DNA of 64,000 nucleotides from an uncultured Draconibacterium sp. (GCF_963677155.1 NZ_OY781884.1:4708501-4772500); one strand, 5' to 3'; shown: positions 1-10,245, counted from the stretch's first letter. Notes: generated from the letters alone by a model not told the origin. Made by a program: numbers and translations.

Positions 1-341
1 CTTTTATCTGCTAACGAATAAGGATTCTTTTCATTTATCAGACCATCCCTTTTTAATTCTAATTCTTCTATTCTCTCCTCCGGGTTTATAGCATTTATCG
101 ATGTAGAATCTGTACTGTATTTAAATGAAGAAGGGGTCACAAAAATTGAATCGTTTGATTTGTTATGTATCGATACTTTAAATTTATAGTTTTGATTATA
201 TAAGCCTTTGTAATCCACTTTTACTTCTTGATTATTACTAACTGTTGTATCATTCTCAATCCGGTATAACATTGGTATACGTTGTGTTGTTGTACAACCT
301 GCAAGTATAAAAAGTATACAGAGGCTAACTTTATATCTCAT
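1..341 (-). CDS. Lipoprotein of unknown function, cut by the window edge
   Basis: The reading frame starts at an ATG whose complement lies at 339-341 and stays open to the left edge, giving about 113 visible residues; the C-terminus is outside the window. The N-terminus is a short hydrophobic stretch ending in a lipobox (ILAGC, Cys16), so the product is probably lipidated and held in the envelope. The rest is polar, rich in Asn, Ser and Lys, with no motif I recognise. It lies 12 bp downstream of the EreA/ChaN-like gene on the same strand, so the two are probably co-transcribed. Function unknown; that the frame is real is fairly certain because of the clean lipoprotein signal. Confidence 0.7.
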   Translation of the reverse strand, partial: MRYKVSLCILFILAGCTTTQRIPMLYRIENDTTVSNNQEVKVDYKGLYNQNYKFKVSIHNKSNDSIFVTPSSFKYSTDSTSINAINPEERIEELELKRDGLINEKNPYSLADK

Positions 342-353
342 ATCAATCTGGTT

Positions 354-1718
354 TTAATATTTTTTTTCTCGTGCCCTAACAATTGGTGAATAGGGAATAT
401 AAAATACCTTGTTATATGCAGCTCGGGTCTCGTTTTCAATTTTCAACTTCCGGGAAGTTGCATTTTCAGTTTTTGAATCCAGATTAATCTTATCCCAATC
501 TTTATTCGTAAAGCCGATAGCCTGATTCTGCTGTTTGTACGCATAATGAAAAATCATTTTTTCAAAATCATTTCTGTCTCCAAAAACAAAGTAATTTTTA
601 TTTTCTTCTATAATCTTATCCCGATATGCCTTCTGCATCCTTTCTACGATTGAACGATACTGTTTCCCCTGACGGAGGCAATTGTTTAAATCCACATCAG
701 CCATTCCGGTTAACGAAAAAGCTAGTCCATCTAACATTATTGAGTACACTTTGTTTTTTGTTGATTCAGAAATTGTATTCAAAAAATATCCTTCGGGGAA
801 GAAATCATCATTAACTGCAAGTTCCGATTGCATGTGGTTAGCACCTCCATTCAATATCGCCTTTTTATCTTTTATATACATTCCAAAGGATTGATCTTCG
901 GTTAGTTTTCTAACAATTGATTTTTGCCTGAAATAGTTAAAATCATAGCGCAATGCATTGCTTGTATCTAATAAATTATTGATGACATTTGTTATATACG
1001 AGATCGTTATAAAAGAATATTTCCCGACAGTATTTTGTTCTTTGGCTAAGGTTAACAGCCTTTGCACTTCGAAGAAAAATTGATTGGATTGAACTTTTCC
1101 TAATTCGAGAATTTTATCAATTTCTGATTGACTTATCTTTTTTAAAGAATAAAAATAGGGTTTGAGGATATTGTCGATTGTTGTTGCATAGTTAAACTCC
1201 AGATCGGTAAATCCAATATCGATTGGCTTTTGGAAGTTTATTTTATTCCATCTCCTCAAATGCTCGAAAGTTATTGAGTCTTCCACCGTTAATACACAAT
1301 CTTTTAATTCAGTATTAAAAAAGTTATAAGCTTCTTTGTTATCGCTAATATGTATGTAATGATTTATAAAAGGAGTTAAAGAGTAAGGTTGTTCAAATAT
1401 CACCAACGGATAGTAGTCATAAGTGTTTAGTGCAAATATTACCTTGTTCGTCAGGCTTCTGATATACCTTGAATAATGAGTTTCGCCAATCAATACAATC
1501 CTGTTTTCTTTTGCTGGAAGTTTTAGCCAGTTTAAATCGTTTAGGTTCGCGAATTCCGTATCAATATCAGTGAGTGCTATTGTTTCAGGATATAATTGAA
1601 TATTTTGAAAGCAATTTTTTCCAGCTTCGTTGTTAGTATAAACTGCTATCGGCTTATTTTCCTGAGCCGAGAGGATTTGAAAAGTAAATGCAATAATAAG
1701 TAGAAATCCTGTTTTCAT
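354..1718 (-). CDS. Secreted EreA/ChaN-like superfamily protein
   Basis: The 454-residue product begins with a Sec signal peptide (cleavage likely after LSAQ, residues 15-19). Two motifs resemble the erythromycin-esterase/ChaN/Tiki-type fold: GETH at residues 78-81 followed by an acidic FEQ at 108-110, and GANH at 292-295. In that superfamily these His/Glu residues form a hydrolase or metal/haem-binding site. The middle is a helical, poorly conserved insert. The actual substrate cannot be read from sequence; macrolide hydrolysis is not implied, since most Bacteroidota members are uncharacterised. It is the first gene of a probable two-gene unit with the downstream lipoprotein. Confidence 0.6.
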   Translation of the reverse strand: MKTGFLLIIAFTFQILSAQENKPIAVYTNNEAGKNCFQNIQLYPETIALTDIDTEFANLNDLNWLKLPAKENRIVLIGETHYSRYIRSLTNKVIFALNTYDYYPLVIFEQPYSLTPFINHYIHISDNKEAYNFFNTELKDCVLTVEDSITFEHLRRWNKINFQKPIDIGFTDLEFNYATTIDNILKPYFYSLKKISQSEIDKILELGKVQSNQFFFEVQRLLTLAKEQNTVGKYSFITISYITNVINNLLDTSNALRYDFNYFRQKSIVRKLTEDQSFGMYIKDKKAILNGGANHMQSELAVNDDFFPEGYFLNTISESTKNKVYSIMLDGLAFSLTGMADVDLNNCLRQGKQYRSIVERMQKAYRDKIIEENKNYFVFGDRNDFEKMIFHYAYKQQNQAIGFTNKDWDKINLDSKTENATSRKLKIENETRAAYNKVFYIPYSPIVRAREKKY

Positions 1719-2304
1719 ATAATGTTTATGTGCTGAATTTTATGTTCAACCATTTGTCAAAGTCGCATGTATAGCCCAATCCTGGTATAATTCTTACTAT
1801 TTGAGGCCAATGGTTTAATGTTTATTATTTTGAGGAATAAATGTAATCATAATTTCAAAAAAAGAGTAGGCAATAAACAGTAAAAGTTACGCCCCAAAGC
1901 TAACACTACAGGCTTAAACCTACGTTTATATGCTGCTTTTGTGTTGGTGGAGTCTTAAACAAACGTTTAAACCGAAAAAACTGGATTTTTAGGGCTTAAA
2001 CAAACCTTTAAACGCCAAATTGTCCATGGCTGGGACATAAACAAACGTTTAAACGGCAACTTTTCCATGCTTGGGACATAAACGGATGTTTAAAGCGCAA
2101 ATAATCGGTGGCCTTGGTTTAAACTTGTGTTTATGCTGAAAAAACGGAATTTATGTTCGATAACATAAGTGTCAGGTCTTTTTTTTCTGCTTGCCATGTC
2201 GTAACTTTGAAATGCTTCGTGCTCCTGAGCTATTGAAAATGACCTAATTGAAAGCTTAAGCACCCGGCAAAAACAGCAATGTTGATGATCAAATCCTGAA
2301 TGTT
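1719..2304. other. 586-bp intergenic region carrying a repeat array
   Basis: No credible coding frame is present. The central half (about 1872-2158) is an array of 41-bp imperfect tandem units, listed separately. The remaining flanks hold the divergent upstream regions of the EreA/ChaN-like gene and the DUF6261 gene. No clear -33/-7 pair was identified for either. Confidence 0.6.
1872..2158. repeat. 41-bp tandem array of hairpin-forming units
   Basis: A short inverted repeat, best form TTAAACaaacGTTTAA, recurs at exactly 41-bp steps. Units begin at 1913, 1954, 1995, 2036, 2077 and 2118, with a more degenerate one at 1872. Units at 1954, 1995 and 2036 are most alike; the outer units diverge but keep the palindromic core (TTAAAC or ATAAAC on the left, GTTTAA or GTTTAT on the right). 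The 22-bp linkers are only partly related; those at 2014-2035 and 2055-2076 are clearly similar (both contain a TCCATG..TGGGA core). Period seen directly; function unknown. Confidence 0.85.
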
Positions 2305-3015
2305 ATGATTGATAAAATTATAATTAACAGCCGCACTACCGAAATTCATGGAACAACACGTACCATTAATACTTCGTTTCAGCAATCGGGATTAACCGAA
2401 GATGTTACGCTTGCCGATATTTTTACCCACTTGGTAAATAAAAACAATGAACTGGGAGTGGCTATCGACCGCTCGAAAGTTGATAGTATGCTGGCCGACA
2501 AAGACGATGTACGCGACGATGCTGTGCGTGCGGTGGGCTACCTGGTACAGGGTTATTTGTATCATCCTCGCCAGGCAGTGCACAAAGCAGCGGCCACGGT
2601 AAAAAAAGTGTTCGACAAATATGGTTTCGCCCTAACTAAGGAGAGTTACGTGGTAGAGTCGTCGCACATTGCATCGATGCTGGGCGATTTGGCTGCGCCC
2701 GATGTAGTAGCTGCCATTGAACAGCTTAATGGGGTGAGCCAAAATATTGCTAAGCTGCAGGCTGCCGAAGACGATTTTGAAAACACACGCGCCCGCTTTG
2801 CTGAAGAAGAGGCCGAAGAATCGACAAAACCCATTGCAACCACTTTAAAGAAAAACGTAGTGGCCATTATAAACGACGACCTGGTGCCGTTTCTGTGCTA
2901 CGGCGAACGTTTTCATGCAGCTACCTACGGCTCTTTTGCCGCTACCGTAGCTCAGCTTATTAACGACAATAATGAACAGGTAAAAAAACGCTTAAAGAAA
3001 AATAGAGACCAATAG
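2305..3015 (+). CDS. DUF6261-like protein
   Basis: The 236-residue soluble protein has no signal peptide or membrane segment. It is predicted largely helical, with an Ala/Glu-rich stretch around residues 150-175 and a Lys-rich C-terminal tail. The pattern YLVQGYLYHP followed by AVHKAAATVKKVFDKYG resembles a Bacteroidota-specific family of about 230 residues known as DUF6261; this is recognition by memory, not a search. Its codon use is more GC-rich than the surrounding DNA, and it stands alone between the 41-bp repeat array and a good terminator, so recent mobility is possible. Function unknown. Confidence 0.65.
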   Translation: MIDKIIINSRTTEIHGTTRTINTSFQQSGLTEDVTLADIFTHLVNKNNELGVAIDRSKVDSMLADKDDVRDDAVRAVGYLVQGYLYHPRQAVHKAAATVKKVFDKYGFALTKESYVVESSHIASMLGDLAAPDVVAAIEQLNGVSQNIAKLQAAEDDFENTRARFAEEEAEESTKPIATTLKKNVVAIINDDLVPFLCYGERFHAATYGSFAATVAQLINDNNEQVKKRLKKNRDQ

Positions 3016-3050
3016 GGATAGTCTTTTGTGAATTGCTTTTGAAAGTTTGT

Positions 3051-3083
3051 GGACAGCTCTCGCTCGGGGGCTGTCCTTTTTTT
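3051..3083 (+). terminator. Rho-independent terminator after the DUF6261-like gene
   Basis: GGACAGC (3051-3057) pairs with GCTGTCC (3070-3076), followed by seven T residues. It lies 36 bp after the stop codon. Confidence 0.85.
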
Positions 3084-3118
3084 ATGGCTTGTAGAAATGT
3101 TTTTAGCACCTAACCTGC

Positions 3119-3313
3119 TTACTTCCGCTTTTTGCGTCTCCAATAAATGTACAGGGCAACGATTACAACCGGCAGCACAATGTAAACAATAATATTTGTC
3201 AGATTCAACTCTAAAGGATCAGGTTTCCCCGTAGGAATGCCACTGGGCGCCTGCGCCATTGTAAATGCTGTAACAAATAGTAATAATGTGAATATGCTTG
3301 CTTTTTTTATCAT
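3119..3313 (-). CDS. Small single-pass membrane protein
   Basis: This 64-residue product has a signal-peptide-like N-terminus (hydrophobic residues 5-20 ending MAQ), a short Pro/Gly-rich periplasmic segment, then a transmembrane helix at about residues 40-57 and a basic C-terminus (RRKKRK) that predicts a cytoplasmic tail. Similar tiny proteins with an ELNLTNIIVYIVLP-type helix occur in many Bacteroidota; some carry misleading automatic names. It lies downstream of enolase on the same strand, but the enolase terminator separates them. Function unknown. Confidence 0.6.
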   Translation of the reverse strand: MIKKASIFTLLLFVTAFTMAQAPSGIPTGKPDPLELNLTNIIVYIVLPVVIVALYIYWRRKKRK

Positions 3314-3416
3314 GGGCTATAAAGTTTATTATTCTTACTACTAAAGCAAGTTGAAGGGGTGGTTTGTTCAACGGTATTCAAATTATTCTGAAATTTCAGA
3401 CCAATATTTTAGGCAT

Positions 3417-3447
3417 AAAAAAACCGTCTTTCAAACGAAAGACGGTT
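3417..3447 (-). terminator. Enolase terminator
   Basis: Read on the minus strand, an 11-bp perfect stem (AACCGTCTTTC with GAAAGACGGTT, loop of 4) is followed by a run of T residues. It sits 25 bp beyond the enolase stop codon. Confidence 0.9.
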
Positions 3448-3471
3448 CTTGTATTTTGCGCAAAAGTATTC

Positions 3472-5107
<1,636 letters not shown>

Positions 5108-5569
5108 TTAAATTTCGTTGTTTTCTTTCAGAATATCATAAACAAGAGCAGTGGCATCGCCAACCATTTTGCGGCAAATAATTTTGTGGTGTTTCCGGTC
5201 TTTAACCTGGGCTTCGGTAGCGTGTTTTATTAGCAGCTGGCGGCAATTTGTGGTACCGTGTATATTTTCAACCAGTTTATTTAATTCGCGAACCTTTTTG
5301 TAGCTGTTTAGTTTGGTGTCCATGTCTTTTGGTTCCTCGTTGCCAAATGCCAGTCCCATTACCATAAAACCGCCGGTTACAGCTCCACAGGTTTCGCGCA
5401 AACGTCCCATTCCTCCTCCAAAAGTGGACGAAATACGCTTGGCCATGGTTTTGTCCAGTTTAAAATGATCGGCAAATGCAAGTAGTACCGATTGCGAGCA
5501 GGCATAACCTTCATCAAATTGTTTTTGAGCTTCTGTAACGAATGATTCTTTGGTATTTTTTGAATTCAT
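5108..5569 (-). CDS. C_GCAxxG_C_C family redox-type protein
   Basis: The 153-residue protein matches the C_GCAxxG_C_C family, named for spaced cysteines: GYACSQSVL near the N-terminus, the central ETCGAVTGGF (the CGAxxG element), then TTNCRQLL and IICRKMV. The glycine-rich FGGGMGRLRE lies just before the central Cys. Family members are small soluble proteins presumed to bind a metal or cofactor, or to carry redox-active thiols; no reaction is established. It lies downstream of the GGGtGRT/NifU-like pair on the same strand but behind a terminator, so it probably has its own promoter. All family cysteines appear present. Confidence 0.85.
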   Translation of the reverse strand: MNSKNTKESFVTEAQKQFDEGYACSQSVLLAFADHFKLDKTMAKRISSTFGGGMGRLRETCGAVTGGFMVMGLAFGNEEPKDMDTKLNSYKKVRELNKLVENIHGTTNCRQLLIKHATEAQVKDRKHHKIICRKMVGDATALVYDILKENNEI

Positions 5570-5584
5570 TATTGACCTATGTTT

Positions 5585-5632
5585 AAAAAGAAAGGCGCAA
5601 AGCTATAGATTTCTCTTAAACTTTGCGCCTTT
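5585..5632 (-). terminator. Terminator of the NifU-like/GGGtGRT operon
   Basis: A perfect 12-bp stem (AAAGGCGCAAAG at 5591-5602 with CTTTGCGCCTTT at 5621-5632) encloses an 18-nt loop. Read on the minus strand it is followed by CTTTTT. It lies just after the GGGtGRT gene stop. Confidence 0.85.
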
Positions 5633-5675
5633 AGCTATATTTTTTCACAACAAATTGTTGCGAATAGATTCTGAA

Positions 5676-6668
5676 TTAAGCTTGCGAAACGGCTACTGCA
5701 ACAGCAACAGAAGCTCCAACCATCGGATTGTTACCCATTCCGATCAATCCCATCATCTCAACGTGAGCTGGAACTGAAGAAGAACCTGCGAACTGAGCAT
5801 CAGAGTGCATACGTCCCATAGTGTCAGTCATACCGTATGAAGCAGGACCTGCAGCCATGTTATCAGGGTGAAGTGTACGACCTGTACCACCACCAGAAGC
5901 AACAGAGAAGTATTTTTTACCTTGCTCCAAACATTCTTTTTTGTACGTTCCTGCAACCGGGTGCTGGAAACGTGTTGGGTTAGTTGAGTTACCGGTAATT
6001 GATACATCAACACCTTCTTTATGAAGAATGGCAACACCTTCGCGTACATCGTCGGCACCATAGCAATTTACATCGCCACGAGTTCCTTCAGAGTATTTCT
6101 TACGGCTAACTTCAGTTACTTCACCAGTTTTGTAATCGAACTGAGTTTGAACGTAAGTAAAACCGTTGATACGTGAGATAATTTTTGCAGCGTCTTTTCC
6201 TAATCCGTTAAGGATTACACGTAAAGGCTCTTTACGAACGCGGTTGGCGAAGTTGGCAATTTTAATTGCACCTTCAGCAGCAGCGAATGATTCGTGACCA
6301 GCCAAAAGAGCGAAACATTTTGTTTCTTCGCGCAACAACATAGCAGCCAGGTTACCATGACCGATACCTACTTTTCTGTCGTCGGCAACCGATCCCGGAA
6401 TACAGAAAGCCTGTAAACCTTCGCCTAAAGTGGCAGCAATTTCAGAAGCTTCAGTCTGGCCTTTTTTAATGGCAATTGCAGCTCCTACAATATAAGCCCA
6501 CATTGCGTTTTCAAAAGCAATAGGTTGCGTGTCTTTAACAACGTTATAAACGTCAACACCTTTGTCGTCGCAAATTTGTTTTGCTTCTTCTACTGAAGAA
6601 ATTCCGTATGAATTTAAAACAGCATCAATCTGTTTAATTCTTCTATCGTAACTTTCAAATAATGGCAT
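5676..6668 (-). CDS. GGGtGRT protein
   Basis: The 330-residue cytosolic protein carries the family-naming motif GGGTGRT at residues 259-265, followed by LHPDN. Further conserved Gly/Ala-rich segments are GIGHGNLAAMLL at 101-112 and GMGNNPMVGASVAVAVAV at the C-terminus. The family is widespread in anaerobic Bacteroidota and Firmicutes and has no assigned reaction. It is encoded 11 bp downstream of a NifU-N-like scaffold gene, a pairing I know to be recurrent, which suggests a role linked to iron-sulfur or metal-cofactor handling. That role is inference. Length and motif are normal. Confidence 0.88.
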   Translation of the reverse strand: MPLFESYDRRIKQIDAVLNSYGISSVEEAKQICDDKGVDVYNVVKDTQPIAFENAMWAYIVGAAIAIKKGQTEASEIAATLGEGLQAFCIPGSVADDRKVGIGHGNLAAMLLREETKCFALLAGHESFAAAEGAIKIANFANRVRKEPLRVILNGLGKDAAKIISRINGFTYVQTQFDYKTGEVTEVSRKKYSEGTRGDVNCYGADDVREGVAILHKEGVDVSITGNSTNPTRFQHPVAGTYKKECLEQGKKYFSVASGGGTGRTLHPDNMAAGPASYGMTDTMGRMHSDAQFAGSSSVPAHVEMMGLIGMGNNPMVGASVAVAVAVSQA

Positions 6669-6679
6669 AATTTTTCCTC

Positions 6680-7372
6680 CTATTCTTTACGTGGGTCAAT
6701 GGTTTTTACTGCATCGGCGAAACGTCCGTAAGTTCCGGTAGCTTCTTTCAATGCTTCGTTAGCATCTTTACCCGATTTAATCATGTCCATCATTCTTCCA
6801 AGCTGAACAAACTCGTAACCGATAATCTCGTTGTCGGCATCTAAACCGATTTTAGAAACATAACCTTCGGCAACTTCAAGGTAACGAGGTCCTTTTGCCG
6901 ATGTTCCGTACAATGTACCGGTAACACCACGTAAACCTTTACCTAAATCTTCAAGGCCGGCACCAATTGGCAGACCACCTTCAGAGAAAGCAGTTTGCGA
7001 ACGACCGTAAACGATCTGAAGGAATAACTCGCGCATTGCAGTGTTAATAGCATCACAAACAAGGTCGGTATTCAATGCTTCAAGGATTGTTTTTCCGGGA
7101 AGAATTTCTGAAGCCATTGCCGCCGAGTGAGTCATACCGGTACAACCGATAGTTTCAATCAACGCTTCTTCAATAATTCCTTCTTTAACATTTAATGTTA
7201 ATTTACATGCACCTTGTTGTGGCGCACACCAACCAATACCGTGGGTTAAACCCGAAATGTCTGTAACTTCTTTGGCTTTAGTCCAGTTTCCTTCCTGAGG
7301 AATTGGAGCCGGGCCATGATTTGCTCCCTTAGCAACGCAAATCATACCTTCAACTTCGTGTGTAAAACTCAT
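6680..7372 (-). CDS. NifU-N-like iron-sulfur cluster scaffold protein
   Basis: The 230-residue product resembles the NifU/IscU N-terminal scaffold fold, usually named iron-sulfur cluster assembly scaffold protein. Cysteines visible in likely ligand positions: GWCAPQQGAC near residues 48-56, IGCTGMTHSAAMASEIL (the NifU-like Cys-Thr-Gly helix) around residue 75, and DLVCDAINTAM around 105. It is first in a two-gene operon with the GGGtGRT protein, with a shared terminator downstream. The full isc/suf machinery is not in the window. Whether it carries a cluster or acts as a specialised carrier for its partner is unknown. Confidence 0.78.
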   Translation of the reverse strand: MSFTHEVEGMICVAKGANHGPAPIPQEGNWTKAKEVTDISGLTHGIGWCAPQQGACKLTLNVKEGIIEEALIETIGCTGMTHSAAMASEILPGKTILEALNTDLVCDAINTAMRELFLQIVYGRSQTAFSEGGLPIGAGLEDLGKGLRGVTGTLYGTSAKGPRYLEVAEGYVSKIGLDADNEIIGYEFVQLGRMMDMIKSGKDANEALKEATGTYGRFADAVKTIDPRKE

Positions 7373-7675
7373 ATTAATATTTATTTTCTGGTTTTTTTGC
7401 TGAAACAGCTAAAAAGGCTCTCTTTTCGAGCTTTCAGGTCTGTTTTTACTGCGGCGTGAAAATATCAAATAATAATTCTACAGTACCTACTAAAAATGCT
7501 TATTGGGAACTACTTTTTGTTTATTAACGTTTAGTTAAAGTATTGAGGATAAAGGACTAAAAGGTCATTAATTACTTATTGAGGGGTGAGTTTCATGTGG
7601 TTAGCAATCTGAATTAGAATGTTATAATTTTCAATTGCCACTGAGTAAAATGAGGAAGAGGGAAAGCCTTTCGGT
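7373..7675. other. 303-bp intergenic region upstream of the NifU-like gene
   Basis: No gene is seen. Minus-strand promoter elements for the NifU-like/GGGtGRT operon are expected near 7390-7500, but I could not assign a clean -33/-7 pair. No stable hairpin or repeat stands out. Confidence 0.4.
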
Positions 7676-8044
7676 TTAATGATATTCTTCGCGATACTTT
7701 AGCCCTCTTGCGTAACGAACAACATCCAGCTCCTGAAAGGTTACTAAGCCTCCTCGCTGGCTTTCATCCAGTATTTTGTTTAGCTTCTCTGTAAATTGAT
7801 CGAGCTTGTCGATGTTATCGATTATTTCAATGGTAACCGGCAAGTCGCTCGACAAGGCAAAGATTTTCATGGTATGAATACTGTGGCTGGCACCAAACGA
7901 CATTACTCCTTTGCAAACGGTGGCTCCGGCCAAGCCCGCATTTCGTGCTTCAAACACAATTTCTTCGAACAATAAGCGTCCATTTATTTTATCCGATTCT
8001 CCGATGTAGATCTTCAGAACTCCAGTTTTTTCTGTTGTTTTCAT
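7676..8044 (-). CDS. DUF190 (PII-like) protein
   Basis: The 122-residue protein matches DUF190: an N-terminal KIYIGESDKINGRLLFEEIV strand-helix element, then GLAGATVCKGVMSFGASHSIH, then PVTIEIIDNIDKLDQF, ending in a VTFQELDVVRYA strand. The fold is related to PII signalling proteins. It follows crcB on the same strand with a 112-bp gap, and crcB-DUF190 pairs are common, so a role in sensing or tuning fluoride export is plausible but unproven. Length is normal. Confidence 0.9.
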   Translation of the reverse strand: MKTTEKTGVLKIYIGESDKINGRLLFEEIVFEARNAGLAGATVCKGVMSFGASHSIHTMKIFALSSDLPVTIEIIDNIDKLDQFTEKLNKILDESQRGGLVTFQELDVVRYARGLKYREEYH

Positions 8045-8156
8045 AGTGTTTATTTTTAGGTTTTTCTTTATAGGGTTTTACCGAAAAACGAGCGATTTAG
8101 TTTCAACTAGAGCTTATTAATAGCTCTGAATAATCCATGAGACAATACTTTATTTT

Positions 8157-8540
8157 TTAATGAATGACAGCCCGTACCAGAATCATTCCGAGGTAAACAG
8201 CCAGTAGTCCAAAAAACAAACTTCCGCCTACATTTAGGAAAAATTGTCCGTAGGTTTGTTCTTTTAGCATCGTGAGGTTATTGTAGGCAAACGATGAGAA
8301 AGTGGTGAATCCGCCACAAAAACCTACTGCTAAAAACATACGCCACTCGGCATTCAGAAAGTTGCCTTTTTGTGCCAGGGCGAACACTACACCAATAACA
8401 AAACTACCGGCTATGTTGGCTACAAATGTTCCCCACGGAAAAGTGGTACTCATCCCTTTCTCCACAAATAGCTGAACCAGGTATCGTAAAACACTTCCGA
8501 TAAAACCTCCTGACCCAACTAGTAATATTGTTCGCAGCAT
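8157..8540 (-). CDS. crcB: CrcB fluoride channel
   Basis: Exports fluoride as a dual-topology dimer in the inner membrane. From the chosen ATG (complement at 8538-8540) the protein is 127 residues, normal for CrcB/Fluc, with four hydrophobic helices. Visible motifs: GSGGFIGSVLRYLVQ near the N-terminus, FPWGTFVANIAGSFVIG (the conserved Asn of the pore), and VGFCGGFTTFSSFAYN (the TM3 break with Phe-box residues). An upstream ATG would add 25 polar residues not seen in the family, so it was rejected. No fluoride riboswitch was recognised upstream. It is followed by the DUF190 gene. Confidence 0.95.
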   Translation of the reverse strand: MLRTILLVGSGGFIGSVLRYLVQLFVEKGMSTTFPWGTFVANIAGSFVIGVVFALAQKGNFLNAEWRMFLAVGFCGGFTTFSSFAYNNLTMLKEQTYGQFFLNVGGSLFFGLLAVYLGMILVRAVIH

Positions 8541-8649
8541 TTTTTTGTTTTTTGATATTAATAGATTGAATTTGTCATACAAATTAAATTCAATTTGTAC
8601 AGCCAAGCCAAACAATCTGTTATTTTTAGACTTTCAAAAATAATAAAAA

Positions 8650-10077
8650 ATGCAGGTACGATATTTTTCTCTACTTTTTCTTCTGATTTTTAGTGGGCAA
8701 ATCCTGGCTCAAAGCAGTTTTGAATCGGCAGTTGAAACATTGCTTCAGCAGAAAGATTACAAAAATGCCTCAGTTGGAATGAATGTGGTCGATCTCAATT
8801 CCGGGAAAACTGTTTTTAGTCTTGATCCCAAGAAATTGTTAGTTCCGGCTTCAACCATGAAGATGATCACTTCGGGAACCGCGTTGGAAATTTTAGGAGC
8901 CGATTACCGCTTTAAAACACAAATATCGTATACAGGTAACATCGGTAAAGATGGCGTTTTAGATGGCGACTTAGTATTGATTGGAGGAGCCGATCCGGCT
9001 TTGGGATCGGAATATTTCCTGGATCATTATTTTGAGTTTCTAAAAAACTGGGCCAAACAGGTAAAAGCAACGGGCATTAAAAAAGTAAAAGGCAATTTAA
9101 TTCTGGATAGTGGAATTTATGATACGGAACGAATTCCTGACAGTTGGGTGTGGGGCGATATTGGAAATTATTACGGTGCCGGCCCAAATGCTTTTACGGT
9201 TTTTGATAATATGTACCGAATAACATTTTCATCGCCTAAAAAGGCAGGAAAGCTAACAACGGTGATTCAAACTTATCCTAAAATTAATGGTTTGCAAATC
9301 GTTAACGAAGTGCTTTCAGCTGATAATAATAGCGACAACGCCTATGTTTTTGGTGGCCCTTTTGACAAAAACAGAGTAATTCGTGGTACCATTCCGCGAA
9401 ACCGTAAAGCTTTCACCATTAAAGCCTCTGTTCCCAATCCTGCCGAAGTTTTGGCTGATGCATTTCTTCAGAATCTTTTAGCGGAAGGTGTTTTTGTTGA
9501 CGGAGAAATACACTTCGAGAAAAATGTGAGCAATAAAACAAAGTTGATCTTTACCCAGAAATCGCCAACATTAGCAGAAATTGCGGAAGTACTGAACCAT
9601 GAAAGTGTGAACCTGTTTGCTGAGCATTTTTTGAAACAGATTGCTGTTGAGAAAAATGGATTGGGAAACCGTAAAGATGCCATTGAACTTGAGAAAGAAT
9701 ACTGGAAGAACAGGGGACTGGACATAGAGGACATTTTTATTGAAGACGGTAGTGGTCTTTCACATTTTAATGCTGTTTCTCCGGTATTTTTTACCCGTTT
9801 TTTAACCCGAATGGCATCAAACGATGCTTTTGTTGAGTCGTTACCTGTGGCTGGTAAGGGTACTTTTAAACGTTTTGATACGGAGAAACTACCCGGAAAA
9901 ACATTGCAGGCAAAAAGTGGCTCGATGACGCGGGTACGTTGTTATTCGGGATATCTCACTACCGATAAAGGTCATAAATTAGTATTCTCATTTATGTTTA
10001 ACCATTTCGGTGGTTCGCACAGTGCATTGATTAAGGAAATTGAGCAGCTTTTTGTAAAATTGAAACAAAACTATTAG
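8650..10077 (+). CDS. dacB: D-alanyl-D-alanine carboxypeptidase/endopeptidase (PBP4, S13)
   Basis: A periplasmic low-molecular-weight penicillin-binding protein that trims D-Ala or cleaves cross-links in peptidoglycan. The 475-residue product starts with a Sec signal (ending ILAQ, about residue 20). It shows the three active-site motifs of family S13: STMK at 68-71 (nucleophile Ser68, Lys71), SVN in HESVNLFAEHFLKQ, and KSG (KTG equivalent) in QAKSGSMTRVRCYSGY. The inserted domain typical of PBP4 lies between the first two motifs. It is divergent from crcB, with a TTATTTTTAG element 20-30 bp upstream that may be the -7 box. Confidence 0.95.
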   Translation: MQVRYFSLLFLLIFSGQILAQSSFESAVETLLQQKDYKNASVGMNVVDLNSGKTVFSLDPKKLLVPASTMKMITSGTALEILGADYRFKTQISYTGNIGKDGVLDGDLVLIGGADPALGSEYFLDHYFEFLKNWAKQVKATGIKKVKGNLILDSGIYDTERIPDSWVWGDIGNYYGAGPNAFTVFDNMYRITFSSPKKAGKLTTVIQTYPKINGLQIVNEVLSADNNSDNAYVFGGPFDKNRVIRGTIPRNRKAFTIKASVPNPAEVLADAFLQNLLAEGVFVDGEIHFEKNVSNKTKLIFTQKSPTLAEIAEVLNHESVNLFAEHFLKQIAVEKNGLGNRKDAIELEKEYWKNRGLDIEDIFIEDGSGLSHFNAVSPVFFTRFLTRMASNDAFVESLPVAGKGTFKRFDTEKLPGKTLQAKSGSMTRVRCYSGYLTTDKGHKLVFSFMFNHFGGSHSALIKEIEQLFVKLKQNY

Positions 10078-10170
10078 CTCCTGAATTCTAATTTCTGTAA
10101 CATAAGAAAAATAAACTTCCCATGCATATTTCTGTATGTAAATAAGCCGGGGAAGAGTGAAAATTAAAAT

Positions 10171-10191
10171 TATGCCAATTTTCTTGGCATA
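10171..10191. repeat. Perfect 8-bp inverted repeat (TATGCCAA/TTGGCATA)
   Basis: TATGCCAA and TTGGCATA flank a 5-nt loop, 55 bp before the CE15-type esterase start. There is no T-run, so it is more likely an operator or a structured leader than a terminator; a factor-independent end for dacB cannot be excluded. Confidence 0.45.
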
Positions 10192-10245
10192 ACACAGACA
10201 AATTCCCAATTTTATAAAATATTGAATCAATCCATATTTTATCTT

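Noticed and set aside
354-1718. Macrolide-resistance erythromycin esterase
   Set aside because: Only superfamily-level motifs are visible; the context is not a resistance element.
1872-2158. The 41-bp array as a CRISPR
   Set aside because: Repeats are short and degenerate, the linkers are partly similar to each other, and no cas genes are in the window.
8541-8649. Fluoride riboswitch before crcB
   Set aside because: I looked for the conserved pseudoknot elements in the crcB leader and did not find them.
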